A stretch of 64,000 bases of DNA from Methanosarcina barkeri str. Wiesmoor (lineage in GTDB: Archaea > Halobacteriota > Methanosarcinia > Methanosarcinales > Methanosarcinaceae). The stretch covers positions 4,216,001 through 4,280,000 of the forward strand of contig NZ_CP009526.1 in the NCBI RefSeq assembly GCF_000969985.1. The letters are read 5' to 3'. The position numbers and the translations under genes are program-made. Under the pieces are notes generated by a model. It was not told the DNA's origin. It worked only from the letters and a program-made list of their open reading frames with translations, and searched no databases. The stretch's first letter is position 1; each line of letters starts with the position of its first letter. Below are positions 59,740 to 64,000 of this stretch, piece after piece.

Positions 59740-59857
59740 GGACGGACTTACGCGCTTGAAGTACAAAATCAAGTTTAAACGTTGCAATTTAGTTAGTTTT
59801 TTCATACAGTTAATGGTTTAATGCCATTGATTTCTTAGTTCAACCGCGTAAGCCTTA
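59740..59857. mobile_element. MITE-like element, family 3
   Basis: Inverted ends GGACTTACGCGCTTGAA and (reverse complement of the right end) AGGCTTACGCGGTTGAA, about 111-118 bases long, non-coding. It is flanked by AACTATA on both sides (59733-59739 and 59858-59864), a plausible 7-base target duplication. Confidence 0.65.
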
Positions 59858-60208
59858 AACTATAACAATGAATCTCAGTGAAGGATTTATAGGACTTCTT
59901 GGAAAGGAAAAAGACGTTCATAAATTCTTGGACAACTAACTTAATGATTTACATTTGTTTAATGGACTACATAATTTATTTTTTAGGGAAATCTTCTGGA
60001 CAGAGAAGACAATATAAACCAAGTTTATATGTAAAATTTCTTAAAAAGAGTGTAACTTTATACTGTTGACTATAAGTTTAGGCAACGTTAGAAGTAAAAA
60101 TAAAAAACCTATAGACGCATTTCCCGTACCTTTGAGACACAGATGGCAAAATTACTACAAAATCAAAAGTAACTTTTTTTTAATGTATTAAATTCTATCT
60201 TTTTTCTT

Positions 60209-60442
60209 TTAATACCTAACTAAACTCATGATCAATGGAGAAAATGATGTCAGTAATTTTACAACACTGTATCCCCCCTTTACATTTACTGACCAATAAA
60301 TTCGAAAGTCTGTTGTGCTAACAATCTTTCTCCAAAAAATAGTTTGGGAAGCTTTTTCCCAAACGCAAATCTTCAGATGTAACAAAAAATCCTGCTGCAG
60401 TATCAATAAATATCCCATTTGTTTAAGCTTCTCCACCGCCAT
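60209..60442 (-). pseudogene. Broken coding fragment of unknown protein
   Basis: Alternative frames give protein-like pieces: MAVEKLKQMG, then after a frame change GIFIDTAAGFFVTSEDLRLG and KSFPNYFLEKDC. This pattern indicates a degraded gene rather than the single 77-codon frame. Family not recognised. Confidence 0.35.
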
Positions 60443-60639
60443 AGGATTTTAAGAGTCAGACTCTGTTTCATTGCCATCAGCAAATGCACTTTCATACAGT
60501 CCTACCTGAGGTACGTGATCTGATACACAGTTGATGGTCATAGTGCTGGTACAGTTTTTCACGGTAGAATTGTAAGCATAACCAGCGATACTTCCGACTT
60601 CGTTTCCACCCTATTGAAAAAGCACTTGATCCTGAACAG

Positions 60640-60848
60640 CATCAGATTTCATAAGGCTTAGACAGGAATCTGAAACTTACGCCAGGGCCGCAGCTACAGC
60701 AGCCGTGGAGCGGTCTGAGTTCATCCGGATACAGGAAGAGCTCGATGAACTGAAAAAATTAGAACAAAATATTCCGGAATTGGTTCAGGTTCTCATGCGT
60801 AGTCCGGAAGCTATGGAAATTATGAAGAACTTGAAGACGAAACAATGA
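60640..60848 (+). pseudogene. Orphan helical C-terminal fragment
   Basis: An open frame of about 68 codons with no start ends KKLEQNIPELVQVLMRSPEAMEIMKNLKTKQ at 60848. It is strongly helical and protein-like, resembling tail regions of recombinase or phage-type proteins, but it cannot be assigned. Confidence 0.35.
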
Positions 60849-61037
60849 TTTTTCTTTTTAACTTCCTTTTTGTGGATACGAAGGAATTTCTACTTCGTTT
60901 TTTGTGGAAACGAAGGAATTTAAAAAATTATGGAAGATAATTAAAAATACACTTTTTGCTTCATGTTAAGCAAATTTTTATATCGTTAGCTGTTAATTAT
61001 ATTTTAGAAAGCTTTATCAAAATAGGAGGTCGTTTCT

Positions 61038-61481
61038 ATTACTGAAATTGTAGACTTAAATAAGTATCAATTTGCTAAAATCCTAGGTGAATTATATAGA
61101 ATTCAAAAAAGAATCGATCCAAAAATGTGCCGATGTTCTGATTCTAGAATTTATGGGCTTATTAATGGTATTGAAGAAGCGATTAATGAGGAAGTATTCA
61201 CAAGTCCTTTTTCTGAAACTCAAAGAATAATTACTAAAGATGAGCTGAAATTTGTATATGATGTCCTCGATGAATACAAGGGTGAAAATCTCAATTCGTT
61301 TAAAGGGTATTATACGATAGAAAGAAAACTTGAGGAATATGGAATTGACAGAGAGAAGGCTATTAAGATTTTTACGTACCTGAAGCTCGATTCTAGGTAC
61401 TATGAATTGATAGAAAAAATGAATTCTATAGATTCCCCCGTCGAATTAAAAGACTTGGATCCTTTTGAATACGAGATTTAA
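61038..61481 (+). CDS. Small conserved-looking cytoplasmic protein, probable AUU start
   Basis: 147 residues if translation starts at ATT 61038, seven bases after a strong AGGAGGT (61024-61030). The first ATG in frame is 61125, which has no ribosome binding site, and the codons between (ITEIVDLNKYQFAKILGELY...) look like real helical protein. The remainder is helical and acidic, with MCRCSDSRIYGL at the ATG and FEYEI at the end. No family was recognised. It stands alone between a decayed region and an AbrB-like gene. Confidence 0.6.
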   Translation: MTEIVDLNKYQFAKILGELYRIQKRIDPKMCRCSDSRIYGLINGIEEAINEEVFTSPFSETQRIITKDELKFVYDVLDEYKGENLNSFKGYYTIERKLEEYGIDREKAIKIFTYLKLDSRYYELIEKMNSIDSPVELKDLDPFEYEI

Positions 61482-61648
61482 TGAAATCTATTTTTCGAAA
61501 CTGTATCGATTGCCTTTCCTTTTTAGGCAATTCATTTTCATATTATCAGGGGTTCCTCAGAAACCCCTGCTGTGGAGCTCTTAAATCTTACTACTTTTTT
61601 TAACGTTCATTCATCACTTAATGGTGATTAATGGGGATAGGTGGTATT

Positions 61649-61873
61649 ATGGCAAACAGTTTTGTGACCAAAATCACGGATAAGCAGTTTCGAATCGTAA
61701 TCCCAATTGATATCCGAGAATTAGAGGGTATAGAAATTGATGAATTGCCTAAAAAATGGTACTTCTGGGCAACTCATAGTAGGTTAACTCCAATAACTGA
61801 AGCTGCAAATACAGTAAAAAAACATTGGGGCGGAATACTGAATTATTTACAACCTGTTGGCTCAAAGTTTTAA
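61649..61873 (+). CDS. AbrB/SpoVT-like N-terminus, altered C-terminus
   Basis: 74 residues from ATG 61649, which has GGTGG upstream. NSFVTKITDKQFRIVIPIDIRELEGIE is a swapped-hairpin AbrB-type DNA-binding start. After residue 35 the sequence no longer follows the family (KKWYFWATHSRLTP...), suggesting a frameshift or fusion with unrelated DNA. Possibly a decayed antitoxin or regulator. Confidence 0.5.
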   Translation: MANSFVTKITDKQFRIVIPIDIRELEGIEIDELPKKWYFWATHSRLTPITEAANTVKKHWGGILNYLQPVGSKF

Positions 61874-62251
61874 AGTATATCTTCAGTTATTGTTTTGTAA
61901 TTATTCAGGTACGTAAAATAAGTCAAATAACATCGATTTTGGTCATAGGGATTTGTTTAATAAGGAATTCATAGCAAAATTAAAAATAGCATCAGTTGGT
62001 CTCAGTTTACAAAACCCACTGAAATATATTGTAAATGCCAAACACTCTAAATTACAGCTTTTAATGTCAATTTATGGTGCCTGAATAGTTACCCCGTTTT
62101 TTATTTCCGGTTTTGATTTTACTTACTTTTTGATTCTATTCGCTTTTTACTCCTGTTCTTTTTCTGGTCTGCTTGTGCGCAACTTTAAGGATAGAAAGAG
62201 TGCATCCAGGCCTTGAATCTCCGGTTTTTTACCATCAATTTTTTTCCAGAG
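61874..62251. other. Intergenic region after the AbrB-like gene
   Basis: AT-rich with a T-rich stretch at 62093-62165. No gene or repeat noticed. Confidence 0.4.
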
Positions 62252-62566
62252 TTATCCTGTCTGTTTGTTACATACCCTTTTTCCTTTTTCGGTCAGCCTG
62301 TAAATCGTACCCGTTGAAACAGTAGAGTTTTCTAAAAACCCACAATATCCACAGTTTTTACAGGAACCGGAACAGGACGAGGATAGGACGGAACTGTTGT
62401 CCATGACTTTTTCAACATGCCCCATTTTTTCCATTATTTCGAGTAAGCCTTTAAGCTGCTGCATACTTATTTTCAAATGTCTTGATATTTCATTGAAAGA
62501 CAACGTATTGCCTTTCTTTTCTACTTCTGCGATCTGTTTTAACACATACATGTATCCGAGTACCAT
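62252..62566 (-). CDS. FeoC-like winged-helix protein with cysteine cluster
   Basis: 104 residues. A winged helix (about 5-55: YVLKQIAEVEKKGNTLSFNEISRHLKISMQQLKGLLEIMEKMGHVEKV) is followed by the cysteine motif CSGSCKNCGYC (near 65-75) and a terminal LTEKGKRVC. FeoC proteins bind FeoB or an Fe-S cluster with such cysteines. It is the last gene of the feoB cluster, 59 bases after the membrane-protein gene. A sensor role for iron or oxygen is inferred. Confidence 0.78.
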   Translation of the reverse strand: MVLGYMYVLKQIAEVEKKGNTLSFNEISRHLKISMQQLKGLLEIMEKMGHVEKVMDNSSVLSSSCSGSCKNCGYCGFLENSTVSTGTIYRLTEKGKRVCNKQTG

Positions 62567-62625
62567 AGAGTATTATCCTCCGTATTTTGTAATTTCGTCT
62601 TATCTTCTTATCCTGTAATTTTCTC

Positions 62626-63066
62626 TTAATCCTGCAATCTGAACTCTTTTTTCCAGCCTGCGTATACTACAACAGAAAGCAGGCCAAGGTACAGGGCAGG
62701 CTTGAAATCGACAAGAGGCGTCCACTGCTCAAATCCTTCTGCAAACAGTACCCAGGCATTACTAAGGTCGGCAGCAAAGGTCAGGAAATATATAATTCCA
62801 AAGAGTATGGAAAGTACGATTCCTACATATGCATAGGCTCTTCCTTCAAAGGAACCTTTTGAAAACTCAAGAGTTCCGTATAAGTAAACTGCACCCACTA
62901 GTGCAAGTACAAGCCCGCCTGCAAGCTCAGGAGGGAGCAAATTTACAGATAAAAAATCATCAGGCAAAAGTTTAGCTCCCTTCAGGGCCTGTAAGAGTCC
63001 CAATATCATGTACATTACCCCCCAAAGAAGGGTAAAATAGGTAAGATTTTTGTTTTTGTTTTCCAT
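62626..63066 (-). CDS. Four-helix membrane protein associated with feoB
   Basis: 146 residues with hydrophobic segments near 10-30, 48-64, 77-98 and 125-140. It starts 12 bases after the feoB stop, with GAGGG before the ATG, so it is co-translated with FeoB. No family was recognised. Position between feoB and a FeoC-like gene suggests a part in ferrous iron uptake or its control. The charged tail KKEFRLQD faces the cytoplasm if the positive-inside rule holds. Confidence 0.75.
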   Translation of the reverse strand: MENKNKNLTYFTLLWGVMYMILGLLQALKGAKLLPDDFLSVNLLPPELAGGLVLALVGAVYLYGTLEFSKGSFEGRAYAYVGIVLSILFGIIYFLTFAADLSNAWVLFAEGFEQWTPLVDFKPALYLGLLSVVVYAGWKKEFRLQD

Positions 63067-63078
63067 TCAATTCCCTCG

Positions 63079-64000
63079 TTATGCAAGCACAATAGTCCCT
63101 ATGTTTACTGTTACAAAAGCCATAATCCACGCTACAGTTGTAGAATAAGCCACTGAAAAAAGCATCCACTTCCAGGAACCTGATTCTTTTTTTATTACTG
63201 CAACTGTTCCTATGCAGGGTACGTAAAGTAAGGTAAACACCATAAGCCCCAGTGCAACAGCAGGTGTAAATATCGGATCTGCTATCAGAGCAGAAGATAA
63301 CATCCCGTCATCTGCTCCTGTTCCATAAAGTGTTCCAAGAGACCCAAGGACGACTTCTTTAGCAAGAAATCCGAATATAAGTGAAACTGCTATTTTCCAG
63401 TCAAAGCCGAGTGGAGATACTAGAGGTTCAAGGAGTCTACCAAGACTTCCAACATAACTTTCTGCACTTCCATACTCAACTCCCTGAGGGAAATATGCAA
63501 ATAACCAGATAATCACTACTCCCCCAACGATTACAGTACCTACTCTTTTGAGATATAGGGAACCCTGGTTCCACATATACTTGAAGGAGTTGCCAATAGA
63601 AGGTTTGTGATAGGGAGGAAGTTCCATAATAAATGGAGACGGCTTTCCCTTGAAAATCACAGTTCTAAAAAGCTTGGCAGATACTATTGCTATAATGATA
63701 CCAAGCACATATATTCCAAAGATAACTGATCCGGCCTGCCTTCCAAAAAATGTCCCTGCCAATAACACATACACAGGCATTCTGGCTCCACAGGATATGA
63801 AAGGTGTAACCAGCATAGTAATAAGACGATCTTTCTCATCCTCGAGAGTGCGGGTTGCCATCACGGCTGGAACAGAACACCCAAATGCCATAAGCATCGG
63901 GATAAAGGATTTTCCCTGGATTCCCATCGAATACATCAATCTGTCCATAATGAAAGCAGCTCTTGCAAGATATCCGCTGTCTTCCAGAAGGGATAAGAGG
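63079..64000 (-). CDS. feoB: Ferrous iron transporter FeoB, C-terminal part (5' end outside window)
   Basis: The frame continues open to the window edge (LLSLLEDSGYLARAAFIMDRLMYSMGIQGKSFIPMLMAFGCSVPAVMATRTLEDEKDRL), so the GTPase domain lies beyond it and ATG 63948 is internal. The Gate motifs are clear: GxGKSFIPMLMAFGCSVPAVMATRTL, the second Gate region with FGFLAKEVVLGSLGTLYG, and the VALGLMVFTLLYVPCIGTVAVIKKE segment. About eight membrane segments are covered. FeoB imports Fe2+ using its GTPase domain. It is followed by the four-helix protein and FeoC-like genes. Confidence 0.95.
   Translation of the reverse strand, partial: LLSLLEDSGYLARAAFIMDRLMYSMGIQGKSFIPMLMAFGCSVPAVMATRTLEDEKDRLITMLVTPFISCGARMPVYVLLAGTFFGRQAGSVIFGIYVLGIIIAIVSAKLFRTVIFKGKPSPFIMELPPYHKPSIGNSFKYMWNQGSLYLKRVGTVIVGGVVIIWLFAYFPQGVEYGSAESYVGSLGRLLEPLVSPLGFDWKIAVSLIFGFLAKEVVLGSLGTLYGTGADDGMLSSALIADPIFTPAVALGLMVFTLLYVPCIGTVAVIKKESGSWKWMLFSVAYSTTVAWIMAFVTVNIGTIVLA

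Larger units (their letters stand above)
57793..61024. other. Gene-poor region with decayed fragments
   Basis: About 3.2 kb without an intact gene. It contains a short repeat array, a 22-codon open frame (minus, 58394-58462, MEYELEEVERDYIEFRKEIG with GTGAT upstream), a FeoC-like fossil, a perfect ribosome binding site followed by only nine codons (59333), a MITE-like element, and two broken coding fragments near 60.2-60.8 kb. The frame at 59417 is AT-rich noise. Confidence 0.5.

Overview
The window is most consistent with a chromosome segment of a Methanosarcina-type methanogenic archaeon. The evidence is TATA-box promoters, an archaeal GluRS, heme made through siroheme (AhbA/AhbB/AhbD), cobalamin genes cbiD/cbiE, an archaeal prepilin peptidase, a MEDS-PAS histidine kinase, and large secreted beta-propeller/PKD and beta-helix surface proteins. 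The genus is inferred from gene content and protein character, not from a database search.

Layout. (1) 1-6.1 kb is a housekeeping block: the mutS end, mutL, a C-rich structured RNA candidate, cbiD-cbiE and a prepilin peptidase. (2) 6.9-13.6 kb begins at an intact tRNA-Val(CAC) and is followed by two degenerate direct repeats of its 3' half, at 12.33 and 13.57 kb. These bound two AT-rich accessory segments: a membrane protein, a toxin-antitoxin-like pair whose toxin end is rewritten by a MITE, a beta-helix surface protein, and a pentapeptide-repeat protein. (3) 13.8-23.2 kb mixes a frameshifted surface-protein gene, a sensor kinase, MITEs, a secreted helical protein, pyrophosphatase and a broken IS256-family element. 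(4) 23.2-42.8 kb is a surface-protein locus on the minus strand. It has six seven-repeat (probably seven-bladed) propeller proteins with 3-4 PKD modules, and two beta-helix proteins. Four of the propeller genes form a duplicated two-gene unit, one carries a premature TGA, and copies of the 3' end of gltX are scattered in the gaps. (5) 43.3-56.8 kb, all minus strand, holds gltX, a wHTH-FAH pair, pyrD-pyrK, and the heme genes ahbD-ahbA-ahbB-precorrin-2 dehydrogenase-hemA-hemB-hemL-hemC. (6) 57.3-64 kb holds a DtxR-type regulator, about 3.3 kb of decayed sequence, two small genes, and a feoB-membrane protein-FeoC-like cluster.

How it fits together. GluRS makes Glu-tRNA, which HemA and HemL turn into aminolevulinate. 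HemB and HemC follow. Uroporphyrinogen-III synthase and its methyltransferase are not in the window. Precorrin-2 dehydrogenase, AhbAB and AhbD complete heme. Metal-dependent regulation and ferrous iron uptake sit next to this iron-demanding pathway.

Most striking at large scale: intergenic gaps across the window, including nearly every gap in the heme cluster, carry their own short tandem repeat (11-24 bp units) with a unit not shared between gaps. The surface locus also preserves a detailed fossil record of repeated duplication and deletion.
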